Source: Plasticicumulans acidivorans (GTDB lineage Bacteria > Pseudomonadota > Gammaproteobacteria > Competibacterales > Competibacteraceae). Taken from it: DNA of 64,000 nt. Below are positions 1 to 7,698 of this stretch, piece after piece (the first letter of the stretch is position 1; each line of letters starts with the position of its first letter). Below the pieces are notes generated by a model. The model worked only from the letters and a program-made list of their open reading frames with translations, searched no databases and was not told the DNA's origin. The DNA lies in NCBI RefSeq assembly GCF_003182095.1, contig NZ_QGTJ01000002.1, positions 28,338 through 92,337 on the forward strand, given 5' to 3'. The position numbers and the translations under genes are program-made.

Positions 1-228
1 CTGGAGACACTGGAGGAAATCGCCATCGAAAACCGCGACCTGTTCCTCGCCTCCGGCGGTGAGACCTTCCGTTACCTACCGGCGCTGAACGCCGCACCCG
101 GACACATTGCGGCACTCGCCACGCTGGTGGAGCGCCACATCACCGGCTGGTCGAACCCCGACACCATCGATGACGAGAGTCTGGCGGCCTCACGCACACG
201 TGCGCTGGCTCTCGGGGCAAGTGACTGA
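1..228 (+). CDS. hemH: Ferrochelatase, C-terminal fragment
   Basis: The window opens inside this gene; frame 1 is open from base 1 to a TGA at 226-228 (75 residues). The protein would insert ferrous iron into protoporphyrin IX as the last step of protoheme synthesis. The visible tail has the family's closing block, [15 protein letters not shown], followed by a [14 protein letters not shown] segment, which is typical of proteobacterial HemH C-termini. The catalytic His and Glu lie upstream of the window and cannot be checked. The gene is convergent with the CsrB-like RNA on the other strand, and the hairpin at 249-276 may end both transcripts. Confidence 0.85.
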   Translation: METLEEIAIENRDLFLASGGETFRYLPALNAAPGHIAALATLVERHITGWSNPDTIDDESLAASRTRALALGASD

Positions 229-244
229 AAGTCTTCGAGCAAAA

Positions 245-280
245 AAATGCCGCCGAGGAACGCCTTCCCCGGCGGCTTTA
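245..280 (-). terminator. Intrinsic terminator of the CsrB-like RNA (possibly bidirectional)
   Basis: GCCGCCG at 249-255 pairs with CGGCGGC at 270-276. On the minus strand the stem is followed by seven U (plus-strand A-run 241-247). On the plus strand it is followed only by a short TTTA, so it can serve hemH weakly. Confidence 0.85.
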
Positions 281-496
281 AAAAAGTATGCAGCCAAACT
301 GAAACAGAAGACTTACTACACGGCCCTGCGGTCGCCATCCTGACCACCGTGAAACCGTCACTTCTCCATGGCCTCCCTGGCGCGTCGCTCCCTGCGACGG
401 CTGGCATCATCCTGATGCCGATCCCTGCACTTCCTGAAGCATCCCTGCGGGTTCTACGTCCTGTATGAACCCTGGACTTCCTGTCCAGCTTCCATG

Positions 497-539
497 CTGC
501 GCTTCCTGCGCTTCCTGCGCTTCCTGCGCTTCCTAGCGC
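497..539. repeat. Four tandem 9-bp units inside the CsrB-like RNA
   Basis: CTGCGCTTC is repeated four times (497-532), then a degenerate copy follows. On the minus strand this gives successive CAGGAAG motifs separated by GCGC. Because GCGC is self-complementary, each CAGGAAG can be presented in a loop between two neighbouring GCGC arms. Confidence 0.9.
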
Positions 540-677
540 GGATCCCTGGGCCGTCCGTCGAGCCCTGTAGCTACTCCCTGCCTGAGCAGCGTCCTCATCG
601 CGGCGATCCGGCCGCGTTGCGTCCTTGCGTGGGAGTTATTCTGGCAGTGCATCCCCGATGAGAAAGTCCGACTACCT

Positions 678-706
678 CTTATCTTGCGGGACGACAATTC
701 TGAACA
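678..706 (-). promoter_or_regulatory. Candidate promoter of the CsrB-like RNA
   Basis: Minus-strand hexamers TGTTCA (706-701) and GATAAG (683-678) are separated by 17 bp. The poor -35 fits an activator-dependent promoter. The start would fall near 672, giving an RNA beginning GTCGGAC. Confidence 0.5.
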
Positions 707-709
707 TGA

Positions 710-727
710 TGTACGAATCGTCTTACA
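710..727. promoter_or_regulatory. GacA/UvrY-type upstream activating box
   Basis: The plus strand reads TGTACG-N6-CTTACA. The known GacA box is TGTAAG-N6-CTTACA, so this is one mismatch away and keeps the dyad. It lies immediately upstream of the candidate -35 of the CsrB-like RNA and 31 bp upstream of the pip start codon. Confidence 0.6.
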
Positions 728-758
728 CGATCTTCGCCTCGCCTTTATGGAGATATGC

Positions 759-1709
759 ATGCGCGAGCTCTATCCGGACCTCCTCCCCTACGCAAGCCAC
801 CGCTTGAATGTCGATTCCCGGCACAACCTCCATGTGGAGGAAGCTGGCAATGCCGGCGGTCTGCCCGCGCTGTTTCTGCACGGTGGCCCAGGCTCCGGCT
901 GCCAGCCGATGCATCGCCGCTTCTTTGACCCGGCGCGCTATCGCATCGTGCTGTTCGACCAGCGCGGCGCCGGACGCTCGACGCCACATGCAGAACTGAC
1001 CGACAACACCACACAGCATCTGGTGGCGGACATCGAACGCATACGCGAACAGCTCGGCATCGAGCGCTGGGTCGTGTTCGGTGGTTCCTGGGGTTCGACA
1101 CTGGCGCTTGCCTATGCCGAAACCCATCCCGAGCGCGTGCTCGGCCTGGTGCTGCGCGGCATCTTTCTGTGCCGGGCGCATGACATCAGCTGGTTTTATC
1201 AGGAAGGGGCCAGCCGGCTGTTCCCCGATGCCTGGGAGCAGTACATCGAACCGATTCCGCCTGCGGAGCGTCACGAGATGGTCGCCGCCTACTACCGGCG
1301 ACTGACCGGCGGCGACGAAATCGAGCGCATGCGCTGCGCCAAGGCCTGGTCGAGCTGGGAGGGCTCGACGCTGAGCCTGCTGCCGAGCCCGTCGACGGTC
1401 GACCAGTTCGCCGAACCGCACCATGCCCTGTCACTGGCGCGCATCGAATGCCATTACTTCATGCACGACAGCTTCCTCGAACCCGATCAGCTGGTGCGCG
1501 ATGCCGGCCGCCTCGCCGACATACCCGGCGTCATCGTCCACGGCCGCTACGATGTCATCTGCCCGCTCGACGGCGCCTGGGCACTGCATCGCGCCTGGCC
1601 CGGTTCGCAGCTGGAGATCATCGCCAATGCCGGTCACGCCGCCAGCGAACCGGGTATCGTCGATGCGCTGGTGCGCGCCACCGACGCGCTCGCCGATCGC
1701 TTCGCATGA
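759..1709 (+). CDS. pip: Proline iminopeptidase (alpha/beta hydrolase, S33)
   Basis: This cytoplasmic serine peptidase removes N-terminal proline from peptides. The 316-residue product has the oxyanion-hole motif HGGPGSG near residue 44, the nucleophile elbow GGSWGS near residue 109, an Asp in HGRYD and a His in AGHAASE, in the order of the catalytic triad. Length matches the family. The start is the ATG at 759 with GGAG six bases upstream; the longer frame from 684 runs into the divergent regulatory region and is not used. The stop overlaps the dtd start (ATGA), so the two are co-translated. The pip-dtd order also occurs in Pseudomonas. Confidence 0.93.
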   Translation: MRELYPDLLPYASHRLNVDSRHNLHVEEAGNAGGLPALFLHGGPGSGCQPMHRRFFDPARYRIVLFDQRGAGRSTPHAELTDNTTQHLVADIERIREQLGIERWVVFGGSWGSTLALAYAETHPERVLGLVLRGIFLCRAHDISWFYQEGASRLFPDAWEQYIEPIPPAERHEMVAAYYRRLTGGDEIERMRCAKAWSSWEGSTLSLLPSPSTVDQFAEPHHALSLARIECHYFMHDSFLEPDQLVRDAGRLADIPGVIVHGRYDVICPLDGAWALHRAWPGSQLEIIANAGHAASEPGIVDALVRATDALADRFA

Positions 1710-2161
1710 TCGGTCTGCTGCAGCGGGTCAGCCGGGCCAGAGTCGAAGTCGCCGGCTGCGTCAGCGGCGAAATCGGCCGCGGCCTGCTGGTGCTGGTCGG
1801 GGTCGAACGCGGCGACGGCGAAACGCAGGCGCAGCGGCTGCTCGAACGCCTGCTGGGTTACCGCGTATTTGCCGATGAGGCCGGGCGGATGAACCGCAGT
1901 CTGAGCGACATCGGCGGCGGCCTGCTGCTGGTGCCTCAGTTCACGCTGCCAGCCGACACCCGCAAGGGCACGCGCCCGAGCTTTACACCGGCGGCCGAGC
2001 CCGCCGCGGGCAGGCGCCTGTTTGAATATCTGCTCACACTGGCGCACGAGCAGCATGCGACCGTCGCCTGCGGCGTGTTCGGTGCCGACATGCAGGTCGA
2101 GCTGGTCAACGACGGCCCGGTGACCTTCTGGCTGCAGGTCAGTCCGCCGGCTTCAGTGTGA
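1706..2161 (+). CDS. dtd: D-aminoacyl-tRNA deacylase
   Basis: This 151-residue cytoplasmic enzyme hydrolyses D-amino acids mischarged on tRNA, and Gly-tRNA(Ala). It begins MIGLLQRV, as the family does, and keeps the cross-subunit motif NDGPVTF near the C-terminus. The other signature, SQFT at 77-80 in E. coli, reads PQFT here, so the usual Ser77 is Pro. It overlaps the pip stop by four bases. Its 3' end overlaps the convergent SanA-like gene by 23 bp. Confidence 0.93.
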   Translation: MIGLLQRVSRARVEVAGCVSGEIGRGLLVLVGVERGDGETQAQRLLERLLGYRVFADEAGRMNRSLSDIGGGLLLVPQFTLPADTRKGTRPSFTPAAEPAAGRRLFEYLLTLAHEQHATVACGVFGADMQVELVNDGPVTFWLQVSPPASV

Positions 2162-2801
2162 TATCGACCGCAGGACCGATGAAGCGCGGGCGCGTCTGCA
2201 GCAGATAGACATCGAGCACCGCCCACAAACGCGCCACCGCTTCGCGCAGGCGCGTCTTCACACCGTAGAGCGCCGGGACATCGGCGGCATCGAAGCCGAT
2301 GGCGTCGAGGCCACTGCGTTCGGCGATGAACAGCGCGCGCTCATTGTGAAAGCGCTGCGAAATCACCGTCAGCTGCGTCTGCCCGAACACCTCGGCCGCG
2401 CGCACGATCGAATCGAGCGTGCGCAGGCCGGCGTAGTCGAGCGTCATCGCCTGATCCGGCACGCCGGCCTGCAACAGCGCCTGGCGCATCGCTTCCGGCT
2501 CGTTGTAATCGACGCGGCGGTTGTCGCCGCTCAGCAGCAGATGGCGCACCTTGCCGGCGTGATAGAGCCCGGCGGCGGCCTGGATGCGCGCCACGAAATA
2601 CAGGTTGCGGCGGCCGTTGCCCAGGCGTTCGCTGGTACCGAGCACCAGGCCGAGCGCCCGCGGCGGGATCGCTTCGACACGGTCATACAACCGATCCTGA
2701 GTGCTCGTCGCCACCCAGCAATCACAGGCCACCGTCACGACCACCATCAGCAGCACGGCCACGCCCCCCCAAGCGATCCATCGGCGCGCCATCATCTTCA
2801 C
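2139..2801 (-). CDS. SanA/YdcF-like DUF218 membrane-anchored protein
   Basis: The 220-residue product has one N-terminal membrane segment (about residues 11-28) and a periplasmic DUF218 domain. Visible family signatures are [14 protein letters not shown], a [16 protein letters not shown] block and the [15 protein letters not shown] segment. E. coli SanA affects envelope barrier function and vancomycin exclusion at high temperature; the biochemical activity is not settled. The start is a GTG behind GAGGAGG. It runs in the same direction as the pnt genes but lies beyond their terminator, so it is probably separate. Confidence 0.8.
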   Translation of the reverse strand: MKMMARRWIAWGGVAVLLMVVVTVACDCWVATSTQDRLYDRVEAIPPRALGLVLGTSERLGNGRRNLYFVARIQAAAGLYHAGKVRHLLLSGDNRRVDYNEPEAMRQALLQAGVPDQAMTLDYAGLRTLDSIVRAAEVFGQTQLTVISQRFHNERALFIAERSGLDAIGFDAADVPALYGVKTRLREAVARLWAVLDVYLLQTRPRFIGPAVDITLKPAD

Positions 2802-2824
2802 CCAGCGTCCTCCTCAAGGCTTCG

Positions 2825-2857
2825 CCAAAAAACAAGGCGGCCCGCAGGCCGCCTTGT
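2825..2857 (-). terminator. Terminator of the pnt operon
   Basis: AAGGCGGCC (2834-2842) pairs with GGCCGCCTT (2847-2855). On the minus strand the stem is followed by GTTTTTTGG. It lies 23 bp beyond the pntB stop. Confidence 0.85.
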
Positions 2858-2878
2858 CCGTGAAACACGTTCGCAGCG

Positions 2879-4246
2879 TCAGAGCGCTTTGACGTGTGCG
2901 ATCAGCTCGGCGACCACCTTCTGCGCATCGCCATACACCATGCGGGTGTTGTCGAGGTAGAAGAGATGGTTCTCGATGCCGGAGAAGCCGGCGCCCTGGC
3001 CACGCTTGATGACCAGCACGTTCCGCGACTGATCGACGTTGAGGATCGGCATGCCGTAGATCGGGCTGTCTGGATTGCTCTTGGCAACCGGGTTGACAAC
3101 GTCATTGGCGCCGATGACCAGGCTCACATCGGTGCTGGCGAACTCATTGTTGATCTCGTCGAGGTCGAAGATCTTGTCGTATGGCACACCGGCCTCGGCC
3201 AGCAGCACGTTCATGTGCCCGGGCATGCGACCGGCGACCGGATGGATCGCGAACTTGACTTCGACGCCGCGCTCTTCGAGCAGCTCGGCCAGCTCCCAGA
3301 CCTTGTGCTGTGCCTGCGCCACCGCCAGACCGTAGCCGGGGACGATGATGACCTTGGCTGCGTAGCACATCTGCACCGCGGCATCCATCGGCTCGGAGGC
3401 CTTCATCGAGCCGGTGATCTCCTCCTCAGCCGCGGCACCGCCGCCACCGCCGAAGTTCGAGAACAGCACGTTGCTGATCGGCCGGTTCATCGCCTTGGCC
3501 ATCAGCTGCGTCAGCAGCGTACCGGCGGCACCGACCACGGTACCGGCGATGATCATCGCCGCGTTCTGCAGCACGAAGCCCTCGAAAGCGACCGCCAGGC
3601 CGGTGAAGGCGTTGAACAGCGAAATCACCACCGGCATGTCGGCGCCGCCGATCGGCAGCGCCATCATCGCGCCGAAGGCCAGCGCCGCGAGGAAGAACAC
3701 GATGATGGTAAAGGCACCGGCGTGACCCTTGCCGACGATGATCAGGCCGAACAGCAGCGCCAGCGCGAACACGGCGAGGTTGACCAGCTTCTGGTTGGGG
3801 AAGCGGATCGCCTTCTTCATGCGCCCGTCGAGCTTGGCCCAGGCGACCACCGAGCCGGAGAACGACACCGCACCGATCAGCGCGCCGAGCACGCCGAGCA
3901 GGAGCACGGCGAAGCCGTGCTCACCTCCCTTGAGCAGTTCGACGGCGGCGATGCACGCGGCGGCACCGCCACCCATGCCGTTGTAGATCGCGATCATCTG
4001 CGGCATGTCGGTCATCGCGACCGTCTTGCCGGACTTCCAGGCGACATAGGAGCCGACGCCGATGGCGATCAGGATCAGCAGATAGTTGCTCATCCCCGGG
4101 GTGAAGAAGGTGATCAGGGTCGCCACCAGCATGCCGGCACCGGCCCAGACGATGCCGCTGCGCGCGCTCTTCGGCGACGACATGCGCTTGAGGCCGAGGA
4201 TGAACAGCACGGCCGCGGCGAAATAGCACAACTGAATGAACGCCAC
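2879..4246 (-). CDS. pntB: NAD(P) transhydrogenase beta subunit
   Basis: PntB forms the membrane part with the other subunits and carries the NADP(H)-binding domain. The complex couples hydride transfer from NADH to NADP+ to inward proton flow. The 455 residues contain about nine hydrophobic segments (residues 1-265). They are followed by the dIII domain with VPGYGLAVAQAQ, HPVAGRMPGHMNVLLAE and the IGANDVVNP segment. The start is GTG at 4246 with a GGAG made by the last codons of pntAB, which suggests translational coupling. It is the last gene of the operon. Confidence 0.95.
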   Translation of the reverse strand: MAFIQLCYFAAAVLFILGLKRMSSPKSARSGIVWAGAGMLVATLITFFTPGMSNYLLILIAIGVGSYVAWKSGKTVAMTDMPQMIAIYNGMGGGAAACIAAVELLKGGEHGFAVLLLGVLGALIGAVSFSGSVVAWAKLDGRMKKAIRFPNQKLVNLAVFALALLFGLIIVGKGHAGAFTIIVFFLAALAFGAMMALPIGGADMPVVISLFNAFTGLAVAFEGFVLQNAAMIIAGTVVGAAGTLLTQLMAKAMNRPISNVLFSNFGGGGGAAAEEEITGSMKASEPMDAAVQMCYAAKVIIVPGYGLAVAQAQHKVWELAELLEERGVEVKFAIHPVAGRMPGHMNVLLAEAGVPYDKIFDLDEINNEFASTDVSLVIGANDVVNPVAKSNPDSPIYGMPILNVDQSRNVLVIKRGQGAGFSGIENHLFYLDNTRMVYGDAQKVVAELIAHVKAL

Positions 4247-4252
4247 GACGGC

Positions 4253-4537
4253 TTACTCCTTGCTGCTCTTGAACATTTCGAGCATGCGCTCGGTGACGAC
4301 GTAGCCGCCGACGGCATTACCGGCCGCCAGCGCCACGCCGACGAAGCCGATGATCTGCTCCAGCGCGGTCTGCGCCTGGCCGAGCGCGACCATCGCGCCG
4401 ACGACGACGATGCCGTGCACGAAGTTCGATCCGGACATCAGCGGGGTGTGCAGGATGACCGGCACGCGGGAGATGACCTCATAGCCGACGAAGCCCGCCA
4501 GCATGAAGATGTACAGAGCGGTGAAACCTTCGATCAT
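4253..4537 (-). CDS. pntAB: NAD(P) transhydrogenase alpha subunit 2 (membrane part)
   Basis: This 94-residue protein has three hydrophobic helices (IFMLAGFVGYEVI, HGIVVVGAMVALG and IGFVGVALAAGNAVGGY). It equals the C-terminal membrane domain of E. coli PntA. Its separation from PntAA gives the three-subunit arrangement known from Rhodospirillum. It starts three bases after the pntAA stop and ends six bases before the pntB start. Confidence 0.93.
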   Translation of the reverse strand: MIEGFTALYIFMLAGFVGYEVISRVPVILHTPLMSGSNFVHGIVVVGAMVALGQAQTALEQIIGFVGVALAAGNAVGGYVVTERMLEMFKSSKE

Positions 4538-4540
4538 GAT

Positions 4541-5671
4541 TCAGCCCCCCACGGCCTTGCGGGTCGGTTCGTGACGGATCGCGCCGTCGTGCGTCAGGCA
4601 GCTCTTGATGACCACCTCGTCGTTCCAGTCCAGTGTCAACTGGCCGTCCTTGACGAACGGCGAGAGGAAGTTGAACACGTTCTTCGAGTAGGTCTCGCTG
4701 GCATGCACCGGAATCATGCTCGGCACATTGAGCGGGCCGTGGATGATGACGTCGTTGTACTCGATGGTCTTGCCGGGCTCGGTCAGCTCGCAGTTGCCAC
4801 CCGACTCGGCAGCGAGATCGACGATGACTGAACCGGCCTTCATGCCCTCGACCATCGCTTTGGTGACGATCTTCGGCGCAGCACGACCGGGAATCGCCGC
4901 CGTGGTGATCACCGCACTCGCTGCGGCGATGTGGCGCGCCAGCACTTCCGCCTGCTTGGCGATTTCTTCCTTGGTCAGCTCGCGGGCGTAGCCGCCCTGG
5001 CCGGACGCATCGACACCGGTGTCGATGAGCTTGGCGCCGAGTGACTCAACCTGCTCCTTCGCTGCGGCGCGGATGTCATAGGCTTCGACCATTGCGCCGA
5101 GGCGCTTGCAGGTCGCGATCGCCTGCAGACCGGCGACACCGGCGCCGACGACGACGACTTTGGCCGGACGGATGGTCCCGGCAGCGGTGGTCAGCATCGG
5201 GAAGAAGAAACTCGCCAGCTCGGCGGCCATCAGCGCGACCTTGTAGCCGGCGATCGAGGCCTGCGAAGACAGAGCGTCCATCGACTGCGCGCGGGAAATG
5301 CGCGGCAGCAGCTCGAAGGCAAAGCTCGTGATCTTCTTGTCGCGCAGGCGCTTGACCAGCTCGGGATTGCGGTGTGGCGCGAGAAAACCGAGCAGCACGG
5401 CACCTTCATGCAGACGCTCGACCTCTTCCAGGGTCGGCGGCTGCACCTTGACGACGACATCCGCCGCGCTCATGGCCTGAGCGGCATCGTCGAACAGGCT
5501 GGCCGAGGCCTCTTCGTACTGCACATCGCTGAAGTGCGAACTCTTCCCCGCACTGCGCTCGACCTGCACTTCGGCGCCGAGCTTGGCGAAGCGCCCGGCG
5601 ACGCTCGGATCGAGCGCGACACGGCGCTCGCCCGGAAAGGTCTCTTTCGGGACCACCAAACGTAAAGTCAT
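4541..5671 (-). CDS. pntAA: NAD(P) transhydrogenase alpha subunit 1 (NAD-binding)
   Basis: The 376-residue soluble dI subunit binds NAD(H) and resembles alanine dehydrogenase. It begins LRLVVPKETFPGERRVALDP, has the nucleotide-binding motif VVVGAGVAGLQA near residue 172, and keeps the GGYA segment of the mobile loop. The ATG at 5671 is preceded by GGAG. A stable hairpin (5689-5718) lies directly upstream of that ribosome-binding site in the mRNA leader. First gene of pntAA-pntAB-pntB. Confidence 0.95.
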   Translation of the reverse strand: MTLRLVVPKETFPGERRVALDPSVAGRFAKLGAEVQVERSAGKSSHFSDVQYEEASASLFDDAAQAMSAADVVVKVQPPTLEEVERLHEGAVLLGFLAPHRNPELVKRLRDKKITSFAFELLPRISRAQSMDALSSQASIAGYKVALMAAELASFFFPMLTTAAGTIRPAKVVVVGAGVAGLQAIATCKRLGAMVEAYDIRAAAKEQVESLGAKLIDTGVDASGQGGYARELTKEEIAKQAEVLARHIAAASAVITTAAIPGRAAPKIVTKAMVEGMKAGSVIVDLAAESGGNCELTEPGKTIEYNDVIIHGPLNVPSMIPVHASETYSKNVFNFLSPFVKDGQLTLDWNDEVVIKSCLTHDGAIRHEPTRKAVGG

Positions 5672-5988
5672 GCGATTTCTCCAAACAGAAACCGCCCCCC
5701 TGGCGGGCAGGCGGTTTCCTGCTGCGTCGTAACAACATTCCCCGGACCCGGCTCACACCGGCGAGGATTGCGGCTAGAGCATTAGCTCTAAATTGACCGC
5801 TGATCGTCCGGGTATCGTATCCGAAGCGCTTCCGCTCATGAAAGCGGCTTGTCCCTACTATCCACACCGCCCGTGCGGTGTTATCTAAGCGACTGAGCAG
5901 GAAAAACTTGGGCATCAACCCTGCGCCATAAGTCATTGAAGCTTCATTCTCCGTGAGGATGATCGGAGAACGGCCTGACGAGGGGGGA
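5672..5988. other. Divergent intergenic region between pntAA and the HNH gene
   Basis: About 317 bp without a supported gene. It holds an inverted repeat GAAACCGCC/GGCGGTTTC (5689-5697/5710-5718) that forms a hairpin in the pnt leader, a short AGAGC/GCTCT hairpin near 5778-5791, and a CACCGC/GCGGTG hairpin near 5864-5879. No clear consensus promoter could be assigned. Confidence 0.5.
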
Positions 5989-6600
5989 ATGATGTACGGT
6001 CTGGATCAGCCAGTCTTGCGCACGGACGTCTCCGGAATGCCGCTTGAGTGGATCGACTACCAGGAAGCGGTACGCCTGTACTGCTCCGGTCACGTCGCCT
6101 ACTCCGCCGGCTCGCTGCTGTATCGTCTGCATGGCGGGTTCAACGCCGTCACCGGCCGGCGCAGCAGCATCCCCGTCCATGCCGTACTGGCTACGCATGC
6201 CGGCCGTTTCGCCATCCTGCGCGCCCGTCCCGACTATCGGCCACCGCTTTCGAACGCTGCGCTGTTTCGCCGCGACTTCCACGTCTGCCTGTATTGCGGC
6301 GACACTTTTCCGACCCGCGAGCTGTCGCGCGACCATGTCACACCGCTGGTGCAGGGCGGTCAGGATCGCTGGACCAACGTCGTCACCGCCTGCAAGCGCT
6401 GCAATCACGCCAAAGGTGGCAGAACGCCCGAGCAGGCCCACATGCCGTTGCTGGCGGTGCCGTTCACGCCAACGCACGCGGAGTACGTGTATCTGCAGGG
6501 CCGGCGTATCCTTGCCGATCAGATGGAGTTTCTACGTGCGCACTTTCCGCGCAGCAGTCCGCTGCATGAGCGCCTGCGTCAAACCCGGCCCATGCAGTGA
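5989..6600 (+). CDS. HNH endonuclease family protein
   Basis: The product (203 residues from 5989) has a treble-clef HNH fold: CLYCG, then SRDHVTPLVQGGQDRWTNVVTACKRCN with the catalytic His in RDHV, and two CxxC zinc pairs. The N-terminal part (PVLRTDVSGMPLEWIDYQEAVRLY) is a conserved module of stand-alone HNH proteins in gammaproteobacteria. These are chromosomal and of unknown physiological role. The start is uncertain: tandem ATGs at 5989 and 5992 follow a G-rich ribosome site, while a GTG at 5953 is also in frame. Confidence 0.8.
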   Translation: MMYGLDQPVLRTDVSGMPLEWIDYQEAVRLYCSGHVAYSAGSLLYRLHGGFNAVTGRRSSIPVHAVLATHAGRFAILRARPDYRPPLSNAALFRRDFHVCLYCGDTFPTRELSRDHVTPLVQGGQDRWTNVVTACKRCNHAKGGRTPEQAHMPLLAVPFTPTHAEYVYLQGRRILADQMEFLRAHFPRSSPLHERLRQTRPMQ

Positions 6601-6636
6601 GGCACACCACACAGCAACCCGGAGAGCATCTGTCTT

Positions 6637-7089
6637 ATGTCTTCAGAGCATCGCGCCGTCGTCCGCTGGCAACGTCACACGCCGGATTTCGACCTGAAAA
6701 CCTTTGATCGCAACCACACGATCGAATACGAGGGAGGCGAATCGGTCAGAGCATCCAGTGCCCCCGACTACAACGGCGATCCAAGTGCGGTCGATCCCGA
6801 GCAGGGGCTGGTCGGTGCGCTGGCCAGTTGCCACATGCTGACGTTTCTCGCTGTGGCGGCATTGCGCCAGTTCGTCGTCAACGCCTATGAAGACGACGCC
6901 AGCGCCGAGCTCGGCAAGAATGAAGCGGGCCGCATGATGGTGAAACGCATGGTATTACGGCCGAAAGTGACATTCGCTGCGGGCGCCGCCCCCAGCGAAG
7001 CGCAGCTGGCTGCCCTTCACGAAAAAGCGCATGCCAACTGCTTCATCGCCAATTCACTGAGCAGTGAAGTCGCCATCGAGCCGCGCTGA
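6637..7089 (+). CDS. OsmC/Ohr family protein
   Basis: The 150-residue protein belongs to the OsmC superfamily of thiol peroxidases. Both redox cysteines are present: Cys65 in ALASCHM and Cys135 in HANCFIANS. The family reduces organic hydroperoxides in the cytoplasm. The sequence resembles the YhfA/OsmC-like subgroup more than Ohr, so the exact substrate is unknown. The start ATG at 6637 follows a GGAGA. It is convergent with the zinc-ribbon gene. Confidence 0.88.
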   Translation: MSSEHRAVVRWQRHTPDFDLKTFDRNHTIEYEGGESVRASSAPDYNGDPSAVDPEQGLVGALASCHMLTFLAVAALRQFVVNAYEDDASAELGKNEAGRMMVKRMVLRPKVTFAAGAAPSEAQLAALHEKAHANCFIANSLSSEVAIEPR

Positions 7090-7106
7090 CGACCCGGGCC
7101 CGCCGC

Positions 7107-7400
7107 TCAGCGCCCGCTGCGCGGCGGAAATGCCAGAACGCGGTGAGAAATCTCGCTGCCGGCGGCCAGATGAGGCATCGGCGCATGGAAGCGGATCAGA
7201 CCGCAGGACGGGCATCTCTGGTAGGAATACAGGGGATGCACGACCGTTTCGAGTTGAGCACCACAAATACATGCAGATGTAGCGGCATCCGCGCCCTGCC
7301 CGCCGGTCAGGAACTGCATCATCGTCAACGTTTGATCCAGCATCGTGTGCTGCGCCTGCCACCAAACCTTGGCACCCAGATCAAACCAGACAGGGATCAT
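7107..7400 (-). CDS. Small zinc-ribbon-like protein, unknown function
   Basis: This 97-residue frame starts at an ATG preceded by GAGGAGAATAAA. An aromatic, amphipathic N-terminus (MIPVWFDLGAKVWWQAQ) is followed by a Cys pair CIC and a CPSCG, as in a zinc ribbon, and by a basic tail. I do not recognise a family. It could be a phasin-like or protein-interaction module with a C-terminal zinc finger. It sits between the OsmC gene (convergent) and a 298-bp leader region. Confidence 0.6.
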   Translation of the reverse strand: MIPVWFDLGAKVWWQAQHTMLDQTLTMMQFLTGGQGADAATSACICGAQLETVVHPLYSYQRCPSCGLIRFHAPMPHLAAGSEISHRVLAFPPRSGR

Positions 7401-7698
7401 TTTATTCTCCTCACCCCTCGACAAGAGGACTCTTTGGTGCGCCTGCAGTGATCTTGGCAAATCGCACTGCACACCAATCCTTTGCATACGGCACGCCAAT
7501 CACACTCCTGCGCCTTCAGGTCCGGCGAGCAATGGCCGACGCGGCGCGGAAGCGTTGCGTTTGTTGCACTGCATTGTCAATTGCTTATGACATTTTCGCG
7601 TCAGATTTAAAGCGGAACGAAAGCAGCTGCGTGCCGTATTCGTGACAACCGTGGTCCATACTCAGGACACGCGTTGCGTATCGTGAGGAGATTCCGAC
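7401..7698. other. Intergenic region with reduced GC
   Basis: About 300 bp between divergent small genes, visibly richer in A and T than its flanks (for example around 7580-7620). It should hold both promoters, but no consensus hexamer pair stands out. Confidence 0.4.

Larger units (their letters stand above)
241..672 (-). ncRNA. csrB: CsrB/RsmZ-type sRNA that sequesters CsrA/RsmA
   Basis: Read on the minus strand, this gap carries about 25 GGA triplets in about 430 nt, many as CAGGA or CAGGGA. At least nine sit in loops of short hairpins. Arms in plus coordinates are 330/345, 371/381, 383/399, 403/419, 430/439, 449/472, 472/488, a run of GCGC arms at 499-539, and 600/615. The loop at 403-419 reads CAGGATG, the classic CsrB repeat. 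The RNA ends at a strong intrinsic terminator (hairpin 276-249, then seven U). Size is close to E. coli CsrB (about 370 nt). CsrB-family RNAs titrate the translational regulator CsrA/RsmA. The start near 672 is inferred from a -10 candidate. No protein reading frame explains the repeats. Confidence 0.85.

Noticed and set aside
497..539. Regular short repeats suggesting a CRISPR or simple satellite
   Set aside because: Units are 9 bp with no spacers, no cas genes are present, and the repeats fit the GGA loops of a CsrB-like RNA.
107..807. Several short open frames on both strands in the hemH-pip gap
   Set aside because: None has a ribosome site or family likeness, and the hairpin array with terminator and promoter explains the region as an RNA gene.
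2894..4831. A 645-codon plus-strand open frame opposite pntB and pntAB
   Set aside because: It has a His/Asp/Arg-rich composition typical of the complement of a high-GC gene and covers two recognised genes on the other strand.
5953..6600. The two HNH proteins as homing endonucleases or part of a defence island
   Set aside because: Both are stand-alone chromosomal families, no intron or intein surrounds them, and no restriction or toxin partner is adjacent.
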